Below, one piece after another: positions 1 through 11,600 of a DNA stretch of 64,000 nucleotides. Origin of the DNA: Bolinopsis microptera. Taxonomy: Eukaryota; Ctenophora; Tentaculata; Lobata; Bolinopsidae. The position numbers and the translations under genes were made by a program. The notes under the pieces were generated by a model. That model saw only the letters and a list, made by a program, of their open reading frames with translations. It was not told the origin of the DNA and ran no database searches. Where the stretch lies: assembly GCF_026151205.1 (NCBI RefSeq), contig NC_087076.1, forward strand, positions 2,241,692-2,305,691. The letters run 5' to 3'. How positions within the stretch are numbered: position 1 is the first letter of the stretch; the number at the start of each line of letters is the position of its first letter.

Positions 1-500
1 TCGGTATTTTAGTGGAAGTAGCAACCGTCCACCACTGCTGTGATATTTATACCATACCTTTGAAATCCTAACAAGATATCGCACTTCGATGGGATCTGAT
101 CTGAATCAGTCCCGTCACCAGATTGATGAACATGAGATATCCTTAGTAGGCGCTAAAGCGACACGCGATGCGATCCTCATTCCTAAATGATCTGCACGAA
201 CTTGATCGGTACTCTGCTTAGCGAAATCACATTGATACGAACAGTTCACTAAAATACCAAAGACACGTTTTACATTTTCGAGTAGCAGGGGAATATTTCA
301 ATCATTTGGAAGACGTTGAGACCGACCAATAATCTTAAATTAAGTTACACTATAATATTAGTAATGAAATATTTATAATAAGTAAATGAAAATGTTCATT
401 AACTCCATGACTCTTTAATAAAGTTATCATCCTAGAATGTCATGACCATAATCAATCACGAGTTACAATGTATAACTTAGCTTCGTTGAGTGTTCAATCT
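1..500. other. No recognisable gene
   Basis: AT-rich sequence with stops in all frames. I see no exon-like open stretch with splice sites and no clear repeat. It leads into the degenerate CCGCTCTA repeat field that starts near 510. Confidence 0.4.
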
Positions 501-509
501 TCAAATTTT

Positions 510-1125
510 CAACCGCTATAGAGTCCTCATGTTATAGGAGGGTACCGCTCTAGAGTCCTCATGTTATGGGATCTATAAGGGAGGGCCGCTCTACAGTCCT
601 ACTTCCGACCTTCACCGGCCTACAGTCCACCGCTCAACAGTCCACCGCTCTACAGTGGCGTAACGAAAGGCCCTGCTGACCCCGCTGTGCAGGGGGGCGC
701 CGTCTTAGGGGGGCGCCAAATCGTCGTTTGAATGTGGGACAATTTCGAAAACTTAACTAAAGTACTAGCAAAACTGCGCGTTTTGCTCTAGATACACACT
801 TTTTTACAGATTTTACCGGCGTATTCTTTAAAATTACCTAACTTGTTCAATTTTAGGGAGGGGCACCAAAAGGGGAGGGGGCGCCAACAGGGGGGCGCTT
901 TTTTCGGCAGGGGGGCGCCAACAGGCAATGTTACGCCACTGCCGCTCTACAGTCCTCATTTTAGGATCGTACCGCTCTAAAGTCCTCATGTTGTGAGATC
1001 TATAAGGGCGGCCGCTCTAGAGTCCTACCCTGGCGATTTGACACCGCTCTACAGTCCTACTGCCGACCTTCACCGACCTACAGTCCTACGCTCAACAGTC
1101 CTCCGCTCAATAGTCCTACAGCCTC
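510..1125 (+). repeat. Degenerate repeat field built on CCGCTCTA(C/G)AGTCC
   Basis: The phrase CCGCTCTACAGTCC or CCGCTCTAGAGTCC, often followed by TCATGTTATGGGATCTATAA, recurs many times with irregular spacing. Shorter derivatives such as CCGCTCAACAGTCC lie between. The field is interrupted by a MITE at 653-941. No coding potential is seen. It looks like a decayed minisatellite rather than a gene. Confidence 0.65.
653..941. mobile_element. hAT-like MITE, 289 bp, with perfect 8-bp target duplication
   Basis: The element starts CAGTGGCGTAACG and ends GTTACGCCACTG, so the termini are inverted repeats. It is flanked on both sides by CCGCTCTA (645-652 and 942-949), an exact 8-bp duplication. It is non-coding, with G-rich phrases GGGGGGCGCC inside. 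An 8-bp TSD with CAGTGGCG-type ends is typical of the hAT superfamily, which supplies transposase in trans. Related copies are at 43766-44120 and, as a 3' remnant, near 14850-14881. Confidence 0.8.
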
Positions 1126-1129
1126 TTTG

Positions 1130-1290
1130 AATATTCGGTCACCGAATTATCGAATATATTCGGTTGACCAAATCTTTGAATATTCGGTAACCAAATACCG
1201 AATCACCGAATATATTCGGTCTACCGAATCATCAAATAATCAGTCACCGACTATATTCGGTTGACCGAATCATCAAATCTTTCGTTATAT
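1130..1290. repeat. Imperfect repeats of ATATTCGGT(C/T)ACCGAAT
   Basis: Alternating direct and inverted copies of ATTCGGT and ACCGAAT with TTGACC or CACC spacers. The sequence can fold on itself repeatedly. There is no coding potential. It resembles a short satellite-like or foldback segment. Confidence 0.6.
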
Positions 1291-1846
1291 TCATGATCAA
1301 CCCCATTGTATTCCTCAGCATCATGGGCATCGATATCGATGTAGTGTGTAGACATTCTACGCTCTTCTTTATTATTGATTTATTCAAAAGTAAAATATAA
1401 TGAGACCCGGCACCTTCCAGCACTCTTTTATGAAAAGTCTAGAATGATGATGAGTTTCGACAAGTTTCTCGCTGCGGCGACATTGAATCTGTAGTACAAA
1501 TCACAATTTATGTAGACCTACTGCATTTGCGCGTCTTACATGCGCGCGTCGATCGAGGACTTGACCATCTCCGTATGTAGCTGAGGCAGAGGCCACAGAA
1601 AAATAACAAATGAATACTATTAATACCTTCAGCACTACTATATAACAATATTAATAGTTTTACTGCCTCTTAATATTACACGAATTGCACAGCTAAACTA
1701 TGTGTTTTATCATACATCTGTAGAACATAAGATTGAAAAGAGGATGGTAACACAAGAAGCTGCTTGTTAGATTGATAACATAACTGCTGGTGCTGTTAAC
1801 CTGATTATTCAGACATAATATTTTAAACTAATTTTCTGCACTTCAG

Positions 1847-1930
1847 ATGCCTTGGAACGTGACCCCCACAATGAGAGACGGATTTAAGGATCGTTACAAG
1901 AACCTCAAGCGCCCAGAAGATATCGAATAA
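1847..1930 (+). CDS. Terminal coding exon of an unrecognised host gene (27 aa + stop)
   Basis: A pyrimidine-containing acceptor, TTTTCTGCACTTCAG, ends at 1846. The open stretch that follows reads MPWNVTPTMRDGFKDRYKNL then KRPEDIE and a TAA stop at 1928-1930. An AATAAA polyadenylation signal at 1926-1931 overlaps the stop. The exon is phase 0 at its 5' edge. Upstream exons would lie left of the window or in the repeat-rich first 1.8 kb, where I cannot find them. The gene is convergent with the CIBAR-like gene on the other strand. I do not recognise the protein. The first Met is probably internal, since the acceptor directly precedes it. Confidence 0.45.
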   Translation: MPWNVTPTMRDGFKDRYKNLKRPEDIE

Positions 1931-1931
1931 A
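1926..1931 (+). promoter_or_regulatory. AATAAA polyadenylation signal overlapping the stop codon
   Basis: The TAA stop (1928-1930) lies inside AATAAA. This implies a very short 3' UTR if the exon at 1847-1930 is real. Confidence 0.45.
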
Positions 1932-2723
1932 GATAAAACTATTGTCATTGAGACTACATGGATTGTTAATAGGAGTCAGGAGTTGATCATTTAAATTATT
2001 TTGTACATTGTGTTCACTGGGTAATTTGGAAAAATGGAAAATAATTCATTCGTAAAATAAACTTATCGCAAAGCCAAAAGCGATGCTCAATCAGTTTTTT
2101 GTAGTAAAAGATTTGGTCTAGTGATTTTAAAATAGGACAGTAACAGATAATAAGATTACTACTGCTAAAAAACAATTGCATTTTTAATTCGTTGTCAACC
2201 TCCGCCTGAATTATATTATTACCAATCTTTTCACTTGTTATCTGTATGTGCGTGTGCCCAAATATTGGCATTTGGTTTTTGGCCAACTAAGCCTTTTTCT
2301 ATACATGTTCAAGAAACTAGTTAAAATGTCAAATGTACAAGTTAAGCAGCCAAAATCTGGGTTTTGGGCATGTTGAGGTGATTTGGTATGATTGAGCCAA
2401 AAATAGACTAAATGATATGGTATGCATGGAGTCCGCGACCCCTCTAATAATTAAGTTCCGTCATGATTTCTGGTTTGTTGATCAACTGCCATGCTATCTT
2501 GAAAGCAGGTTTCACAATAAATTCAGGTTGGACCCCCTGAAAAATAGTCACGAGCGCCTTCCAACATCAGGGTGGGATCGAAGCCAGGCCGTGCGGCCAA
2601 TATTGCCAATTTAAATAATAACTTACCTGATATGAAGAACTCCAGCTTTTTCTGTTCATATTAACAGATTGGAGCTGCTATGCGGCGGAATCTGTTATTA
2701 TAATACAATCATATGTATGATCG

Positions 2724-2950
2724 TTGTAGCGCGATGCACTACTGGGTCGCGCGCGCATCCAATAATGCTTCTCGCAACCACAGATCCAAGATCGGCGAGA
2801 TGCGAAGGATTGACATCGTGAATCAAATTGATTCACGATGTCAATCCTTCCACCTTCGCATCTCGCCGATCTGCATACGTGGTTGCGAGAAGCATTATTT
2901 GATGCTTGATTATTGATGCGCGCGCGACCCAGTAGTGCATCGCGCTACAA
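2724..2950. repeat. Long near-perfect palindrome (foldback element), 227 bp
   Basis: The centre is at 2827. The arms begin TTGTAGCGCGATGCAC and end GTGCATCGCGCTACAA. The arms match over about 100 bp apart from a dozen extra bases in the right arm. Diverged single arms of the same family lie at about 15788-15905 and 47263-47385. A 67-aa open frame that runs through the hairpin is a by-product. Confidence 0.85.
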
Positions 2951-2954
2951 GAAT

Positions 2955-4327
2955 CAAATATGATCGCCCAGTAAATTAAATATTACGAACAGTCCACCCG
3001 CGCAGACGGCAGCGCGCGTATCCCGTACTAGCTGTTGACACTGAAAAAAGTACACAGTTCTATATCTCGCGTGTTTCATACTCAACAATTTAAACGTCTG
3101 TTGTTTTCCAAGTTACCATATTATCATACTTACCTATATCATCAGCGATGGACGAAATCAAAATTGTAAAAGATTATTTCAGTGTCAATACAACTGCAAT
3201 CTCGTGCTTACCTGTAGTCATAGAGAATTATGACCTTAGAGAGCTAACTTTTAATACAATCTCCACAATGTTACATTGATAAAAGAACTCTCTGACTGTC
3301 CATATATTAGAGGTTGTGACAATGGCCCCACACTCGGGCTCTGTGAAATTAAATCCTGTTGATAGCACCCAATAAAATGCAACATCAGCTGCAGCCTATT
3401 TATAGACCCATCACACGGTCAAAGTTTGAGTAGATTAAGATAACAGTAGTATGAGGAAATTAGATTAACTGACCTTGGGAAAACTTGGGCAAAGCAAAGA
3501 GACCTTTTTACAGCTAGCTATTAAAATTTTGAATAAATCAACACATTCACAAACTGCATGCACAAAATGAGTTACCGTAGTCCCCAAGATAATAGAGATA
3601 GAGTCACTTAGTTCTTAGATTGCATTCTTTTTCAAAACTGATATCGTGTCAACAATATTCTGAATTCTAAAGAGTACTGCTTGAAATAAGAACGTAAGTG
3701 TTAAAGTTTTGTCCGAAACCTAGAAGAAAGTGCTTGACTTAATGTGTACAAATAAATAGCACATAACACCATTTAAATATAGCATACAACTATCTGACTA
3801 CGGTAACTCAATCTACATGAAACAAAACGGCACAGGCACATCCTCAAAAATACTATAAAACGATAATAAATGTAACGTTACAATGCAATAATATATTTAA
3901 ATACAGTTTGGGCTCCAAAAAAGCAAAAAATAAACCTCTAATAAACTAATCTAACGTATTAATGATTCAAATAAAAATATATGCAGTCATAAAATAAGAA
4001 GTCAACACCGTATTTACTCGCTATTTGGCAAAGTTTCAAAAACCATCCTGTTATACGATAAAAACGAAGGGGCGGACAATAATATGTATACCACTACAAG
4101 AAAAACTCCTGTAAGATATAAAACATGCATTGTATCAACAACTCTCTCTCTTTCTTTCCAGATGTTATTAATATTAAACCTAATATCTAAACAGTACCTA
4201 CAAAGCTTTTCCTTACAACTCCCTATAGAAGCTGTGTGACAGGAATATTAATTTAACAGTGTAAATAAATCAATTAGCAAATAATACAATCAATCCGCCA
4301 ATTATAAGTCAATTAATTAACAATCAA
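2955..4327. other. Intergenic sequence between two convergent genes
   Basis: AT-rich sequence containing the 3' flank of the CIBAR-like gene. I see no further exon with convincing splice sites and no long repeat. Confidence 0.4.
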
Positions 4328-7300
4328 TTATTTGGTCATGTTTAACTGTTCCTGGCTCTGATTAGGAGTGCCGCCAGAGTAACTGGTGTTCATGTGTTGT
4401 GGAACTGATTGTGATAAACACAGTCCTGCCGGCGTGGTTTCGTTAAGTACTGTCTCTATATACTCATCATCTTGAATATCCATCATATCCTGAAAACAAG
4501 TTCATATTATCACATTATAAAACATCTGTGATATCATTATTTAAATAGAGTGAGTGAGGGAGGGTTAAATTTCAGATTGATAATGTAAGGAATGCAACTA
4601 ATGTGACATGGTGCTTCATGACTGGCTCTTAAACAGGCCCTGGATACTTAATTAGCTAATTTACAGGTAGATGTTAGCAGCGTATCACAGCTTAGTTATG
4701 AGAGTTTGATTTTAATAAGGCCCACTAACCAGTTTAATGCACATATACACTATACAGAGGATCGTACACACTAAATGTGAACAGTGTACACGTGACCTCT
4801 TGTTTACATGTAAATATGCTATAATTGTCATCCGGTCATGATATAATGATTCCTTCGTGGGAACATTCTTCTACCATAGAGATTGTTCACATATTAGTTA
4901 AGTCGAATTTGGCCACTCTAGACCCAGGCCCTCTCCTGTCCCTCCGCAAGCCATTTTACACAACTGTAGTAAGCTCTCTTATGTAACATGTGAAAGATCC
5001 CCTGAACTAAACTATGTCTATCTAGAAAAAAGGAAACAGTGAAGGTTAAGAAGTAGTAACAGTGTAGCTGTCACATTAGATGAGTGCGAAGTTTTAGTGT
5101 CTTCATGTTTTGAATTGTTTTTCTCAGTTCTACTTGTTGAGATGCGCCACTGGGTTATTCTTCAGTTTGACCCAAAAATCCATGTTTTCTGAAGGTTGAT
5201 GGAAACTTGGGATATTTGGGAAGGCAGAACATCAAGAGAACGCTCGATCATGAGAAAAGTTAAGATTTATAAGAGAGGTTTCAGCTTTCTACCACTATAA
5301 TTAATGGTATATCCGGTATCCACATTCCATGACATTTACTGCACTATATTTTCAACAAGTTATTCGGCTAACTATACGAACTTAGATACCTACTCATGAC
5401 TTAAGGTACCTTCAACGCTCAACAAATACCTTGAACATTCAAATTATCTTTTTAGCTCGATGTGCTGATATGATACAACTCGCAGTACTGGGTTTCATTG
5501 GATGGAAACCAAGCGTCCAATTACTTTTTATCAATAAACTTTCAAATTGTTACAGAAAGTAGTGCATAATTTCATTACAAAGAAAATTAGCCGAAAGACC
5601 TGTCGTGCCTTGACAAGTGACTCGACAAGTCACTCAGTTTACACTCAGTCTGAGTGTAAACAAAATTAGGTACACCGAAACACCAGATATGATGAGTAAT
5701 TGGAGGGATTCCTTTGCAGCTCAAATAAAATTATTAGGTTTACATTTTACAATTAAATAAAACATGCTATTTAATGAAACACACCTGATAGCCCCGCGTG
5801 TAGAACTCTAAAGCTCGCGAGTGATAAAGCATCTGAACCTGTGCATAAGTAGAAAGTACTGCCTTGTAATCGTTCAGTTTCTGAGTGTGAAACTGCTGCA
5901 TTAGCGCCAATATTTCTGCGTTCTTTGTTGCTAACTGAAACATTAATTAGCAAACCATTAGTTAATTAGCAAACTATTAGCCTCTATTTATAAGTATTAA
6001 AGATAATATGCTCTATTAATATTATACCGCATCTCAGACCCAGTATATAAGAAGCTCTAACCTCTGTTTGTTTGTTAGCCAGATCCAGTGCCACCTGCTC
6101 TGCTTTCTTGCTCCCCTCTTTACATTTCGTTTTCTCAAGTTTTCTCACGGCTGCAACATCTTTATCACGCGCTAAACATAAAGTTTTCAGAGCGGAGTGT
6201 ACTTCACTGCAGATTGCTTTCCACCGGTCACAGGCCGGTTTCAACTTCTCCTGAAAATAACGTCATGTCATAATTAATAGGAATTAAACTCTATAATTAC
6301 CGTTATTATCGCACTTTCGCAGTAGTTGTTGCAGAGAGCTAAATATTCGTAACATTCTACCAACTACTGAATGAGTTTTTTTCAAAATATCCCGTGCAGA
6401 CATAAAAGCTGATAATTGTTTATAATCTATATTATATAACTATAGTACCTAAATGATATATCACTATTACAAAGAACCTTTTTGATAATTAGTGTAATTG
6501 CTTGCACGGAAAATGAAATATTTTAATTCTCAGTAGAGCTCATACTGTGAGAGCTAATTAGAAATATCAGGCTGATAATTTGAGTGTATTTTCCTGGCTC
6601 GAGGAATTTGCACATTGTTTGATGTTACTCCTACTGGAATGAGTTATGTTAACTGCTATGTTAGGCATGCTCCTCATTAAGCTCTGTGGATGAGCTAATA
6701 TTGTGTCTGATAGTGACTGTGATAAATGCTAAGATAGTTAACTCTGATAATATTGAGTGAGCTGGTCTTCAAAATTATACTTTATATCAACTGATTTCCG
6801 ACTTCTGTAACGTATTTCTGCCACAGTCAATGAAATAAATCACAGTCACCATTAAAATTGCCGGTAATTTTGCTTATCATATCGTATCTAATCGGGACAA
6901 AATTGTATAGTGATTCTAAGTTAAAACTGTTTAGATTGAAAATTACACAAACAATAGAATTATACAAGAATTATGCAGATCTTGAGGAGCGATTGTGAGC
7001 GAGATTGTAAAAACAACTGGCAGACCTAACTTTTACAAAACAGATTTCTTTAATAGCACGCAAATAAACCTCTTGTATAACCTTGAACATCTAAAAGATT
7101 GGAGTCGGGATTAAACGGATTACGTGTTATATCATTCTAAATAATTAGTTAAATGGCCCCTGAAAACACTTACTGTAATAGTTTCAATAGTTTGTTGCTT
7201 CTTGTCCTCCACAGCCTTCAAACACTCACAATAATCCACAAGTTCTCCTCTGATTGCCTTATTTTCCTTCACAGAGTACTCAGAGAGACATATGTTAAAA

Positions 7301-8113
7301 CTGTCCGCCTTATCACGAGCCGCTGACGCTGATGTTGCTGAAATGGTGCTGAGAGTTAGCAAGAGTACACGTGGTGTGAATAATGTGTTCTGATTGGTTA
7401 GTTTGTGTCACGTGTGAACCTCTTATTACCCCTGTTCTTATTTGACTTGTATTGTGTCCCCAATGTTTACACAGGGACATTGGGGACCCTCTGCAACTTC
7501 TGTCATTGTTCACCCCTGATTCAATTTCAACATACAATGCCAACAATGTGATTTAAATCAATTAGTTTAGCCAAGCTACAGTATCTATTCTACTTAATGC
7601 TGGAATTAACAGAACTTTGCAAGGATCTACCTCTATTGTGATATTATATTTCACAGTAATACGAGAAAGGGATCTATATTCTATGTAGCTCCCTGCAATT
7701 TGAATACTAGTATAGTAAGATCAGCTACAGGGGGGCTGTGATGTATAGAGCGATGTATATAATTTATTAAGCGTAACCCTTTGTATTTGATACAATGGCA
7801 GCATGTATCTGAATACCCACGTACCAGTGCACAGTGCACAATGTTGTAATTACCTTGATGCATATTTTAACTTAAACACTTAACTTTTTATACAGAATGA
7901 AGCTTAGACAAATGGATAAGTTATTCAAAAAGTACATCCTGTACTAACAATATCCTTGGTGTATCTTTTAACGCTAATAACACTTTGCAGAAGTTATTAA
8001 CCTGATGCAGTGAGAGATTCACTGATTTTCTGGAACATAATGTCTGTAGATGTTATCATGAGTGCGTAAGACTTCAGAGGACTCTCCTCTTTCGCTGTCT
8101 GTTTCTTGCTCAT
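4328..8113 (-). CDS. CIBAR1: CIBAR/FAM92-like BAR-domain protein, five exons, 258 aa
   Basis: Coding exons on the minus strand are 8113-8002, 7337-7174, 6250-6062, 5934-5785 and 4489-4328. All introns are GT-AG; the four acceptors end TTTCAG, and donors include GTAAGT. The first junction is phase 1 and the other three are phase 0. The joined frame runs without stops from ATG (context GCAGCACCATGAGC) to TAA and encodes 258 residues, close to animal CIBAR1/FAM92 length. The pattern matches that family: RDKAD near residue 48, a K-L-KP helix after ETIT, an R-D---V--LEK stretch, then HTQKLNDYKAV, QMLYHSRALEFYTRGYQ and an acidic DIQDDEYIE tail like the family's IQKIDEEED. In vertebrates these BAR proteins act with Chibby at the mother centriole and ciliary base. 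The family call comes from remembered pattern, not an alignment; another BAR protein is the main alternative. Confidence 0.7.
5637..5661. repeat. Perfect 11-bp hairpin in an intron
   Basis: GTTTACACTCA and its exact reverse complement are separated by GTC, in the last intron of the CIBAR-like gene. Just upstream is an imperfect repeat of TGACAAGTGACTCG. Confidence 0.6.
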
Positions 8114-8179
8114 GGTGCTGCTATTTAAATAAAGGCTGATAAAATCAACAATCAAATTTAATTACTAATTAGCTGATAA

Positions 8180-8342
8180 GGGTTGTTCACATATATTACG
8201 TAATCAGATGAGGGAGGGGGGGGGGTTGGGGAGGGTCAGGTCTTCATTTCGTAATACTGATAGGAGAAGGGGGTGTTGGGTCTTTATTATGGTTGATTAC
8301 GGAGGGGGTAAGAATTGCCAAAAATTATATGTGAACGACTCT
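8180..8342. mobile_element. MITE with GGGT(C/T)GTTCACATATTACGTAATCA ends
   Basis: The left end GGGTTGTTCACATATATTACG mirrors the right end AATTATATGTGAACGAC. Internal G-rich sequence and TTGATTACGGAGGGGGTAA are shared with the copies at 40151-40317 and 46813-47481. It is non-coding; a 70-aa frame through it is accidental. It lies just upstream of the first exon of the CIBAR-like gene. Confidence 0.65.
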
Positions 8343-8399
8343 TTTAGTTTAATCAGGGCAAGTTTTCGAAATCCCTCGAACAACTCCCTGCAATACCTG

Positions 8400-8671
8400 G
8401 TTAATGTGAACAAACCCTAGTTAAGTTTCTACAGAGTATTGCCTAGTTGAGCATATATTATTTACTATTTAAAAATAAAAACAGCGTATAGTTTTGAGGT
8501 TTTCAATAAGGCAATGATATGAAGCAAAGAGCCATTATCTTCTAAAGTTTACTGTGACCAATGTGTTAAAGTCGTCCAATATTGGTCAATATGGCCATGT
8601 TGGTGACATTGAAGGACATGTGACCTACCTATGTGACCTATGTTGAGTTTCGTCAAGACTTGACGGGGCCA
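8400..8671 (-). other. 3' flank / 3' UTR of LINE element A
   Basis: Sequence downstream of the ORF2 stop on the minus strand, containing the repeated words GGTCACA and GTCAAG. No simple-repeat tail could be fixed, so the exact 3' end of the element is unknown. Not coding. Confidence 0.4.
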
Positions 8672-11600
8672 TCACATCTTCTGACCACCCCATAGCGAAG
8701 TAGAGTCTCGCTCGTTGCGCCAGCACAGCAGAGAGTTCGTATTTGGAGGAGTATATCCCCTGATCGGCGGCTTATCAGGGAGAGACAACATGAACTTTGT
8801 GAGCTTATCTTTGAAGTGCTCTAGATCTTGAATGACATTCAGATGGTAGGGGATTGCATTCCACAATTTAGGTCCCTGAACTGCAAATGAGTTGTCAAAC
8901 AAGGTGAGGTTTGCTGTTGAACTGGTTCTACGTTTTGATGGAATTACTGCAAGGTTTCCAAGCCTTGGGCGTGAAACAAATAGAACGTTCAGATCATTGC
9001 TGGTCTTTCCGTGGAGGATTTTCCACATATGGAGAATGATGAATCGCTCCCGCCTTCGTTGAAGAGACATCAGAGATAGATAGACCAGGCGATCCCAGTA
9101 GTGGAGATCGCGCATTCCTGATATTCTGGCGGTGAATGCTTTCTGTACACTCTCCAGTTCTTGGATATCGCTGATTTTTGAGGGATGCCATAATGGACAG
9201 CAATATTCAATCAGACTTCGAACCATTGATTTGTATAGCGTCAGCATGATGGAGTGAGATCGTGTGTGAAATACACTGAGAACCCATGATGCTTTTTGGC
9301 GAGCTTTATCTGCAATGGCTCGTATGTGAGGGGACCAAGAGAGATCACTTGACACTATGACGCCTAAATCCCTGAGCTGATGTATTGGCTCAAGTATAGT
9401 GTCTTTGGAAACTGAGTATTGATAGTGTTCAACCACAAATGGAAGTTCAGATAGTACATATTGGTGGTTGAATTTATGACACATGTACTCAAATTTGTCT
9501 TTGTGAAGGGCCATATTATTTCTTTCAGACCAGTCAATGACATTTTGCAGATCTTCTTGGAGGAGCTTGACGTCATGCTCCGATTTGATAGCAATGGATA
9601 TGCGAGTGTCATCAGCAAAACATCGAATTATAGAGTGCATGATACAATGTTCGATATCATTGATAAAAATCAAGAAAAGGATCGGCCCCAAAACAGTACC
9701 TTGTGGAACTCCGCTGATTATCAGTGCAAGGATGGACAGATGACCGTCAACAACAACTGCTTGTTTCCGGTCTGAGAGGAAAGATTCTATCCACTTTATG
9801 ATTTTAGGATGGATTCCATAGAGTTGGAGCTTTCTCAGTAGGAGTTTGTGATCGACTTTATCGAAAGCCTTGGCATAGTCGAGGTATATTGAATCAAAAT
9901 CTGAATTGTTGCTCAGAGAATCCAAAACGTCATCAAAATGGTGGAGAAGTTGAGTAAGGCAACTCCGGCCAGATCTAAATCCGTGCTGCTTACTACATAT
10001 GAGGTTGTTGATCTCCAAATAGTTTACCAGCTTTTTTCTTATCACCCTCTCGTATACTTTAACCACATGAGAGGTGAGTGATATAGGTCGGTAGTTAGCT
10101 GGTTTGGCTCGACTATCCTTCTTGTGGAGAGGAAATACGTGTGAGAACTTATAGAAACTAGGGACCTCCCCAGTAACTAAAGAGCGGGACCAGATGATGT
10201 GCATTGGTTCTGCTAGGGCTTTCTTGCAGTTCTTGAGAAGGGTGACTGGAATTTCGTCAGGACCTGATGCAGCATTAGGTTTGATGTCTTCAATGGCCTT
10301 AATGATGTCGTCCACGGAGAAATTCAGCATATCGTCAGTAAAAGGATGCTTGATTGGAGGGGGACTGAAAGAAGCAGAGTCGATCCGAGTTTTCGAAGGA
10401 TCACTGAATACTGACAAGAACTGATTCTGCAAGAGGTTGGCAATATCTTTTGGATTTGATTTGATGGCACCGTTTCCATCAAAAAGCATGCTGATGTTGC
10501 TTTTCTTCTTCGAAAATTTCTTAGCGTAACTATAGAAATACTTGGGATTTTCTTTTACCTTGCTTACGGCTTGCTGTTCACGGTACAGGAGATCCTGGTT
10601 GATGGCATCACGAATATCCATATGAGCGAGAGCAAGTTTCCGGTTCAAAGATTCAATCTGTGTGGGAGGGCTATGAGGATTAATTTTTGCAGCCTCTAGC
10701 TGGGTTTGAAGCTTTCGTTTTCTGCGAGAGGGGATGCGCACAGATGAGCGAGTTTGGGTTTTGGGAGGGATCTTCTTCGGACAGCCAATCTGGCAGATTT
10801 GTAGAGTAATAAGAGTGAATAGCTCTGGAAAATCCTCTTTGTCGCAAAGGTTGATGAGTTGAGCCCAGTCAACAGATGAGAGCATGTCATTGATCGATGA
10901 AAAATCTGCTTTATTAAAGTCTAAGCTTCTAAACGAAGAATCAATGAAATCCGGAGGATCTGAATGAGTAGGAGAACAAGGATTGTAAGACAAAAATATC
11001 TCTACACGTCTGTGATCTGATAGTGGAGTGTCCGAAATAGAGACGTGAGAAACTAGATCCTCTGAGTTTGAAATGTACAGATCTAATACATTTCTGAGTC
11101 GGGTGGGTTCCAGCACATGTTGAGTACATAGATTCTCAGACATGAAGTCAAGTAAAAGAGCTGCACTGTAAGTTGAACATGAGGAACCACCGGGTAAGAT
11201 AGAATTAGTGGACCAGCCAATGAGGGGAATATTAAAGTCTCCAAGAAGTGATAGCCGGTATTCGCCATCGCCACTGGCAATGTACTGGTCAATGAAGTCC
11301 AAACATGATTTAAAACTGGGAACTGGACACTCGGGCGGGCGATATAGAACACAAATGATTGACTTTTCAGATTCGCTGGTACACATCAAAGCCTGACAGT
11401 ATCTATCATCATATGTCTGGACGTTAGTTATGGGGAGTTCATCATGTGTATAAAGTAAAACTCCACCTCCAACCCTAGCTTCTCTATCACTTCTGAACAG
11501 AGAGTAACCCGGAATTTCAAGTTGAGCATCCTCAATGTAAGACTTAAGCCATGTCTCTGTTAAGGCGATTAATGGAACAGTGTGGTTCTTGGCTTGTTCC

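Noticed and set aside
2713-2916. 67-aa frame
   Set aside because: It runs through both arms of a long palindrome and has no other support.
9461-9775. 104-aa frame on the plus strand
   Set aside because: Antisense shadow of the element A reverse transcriptase.
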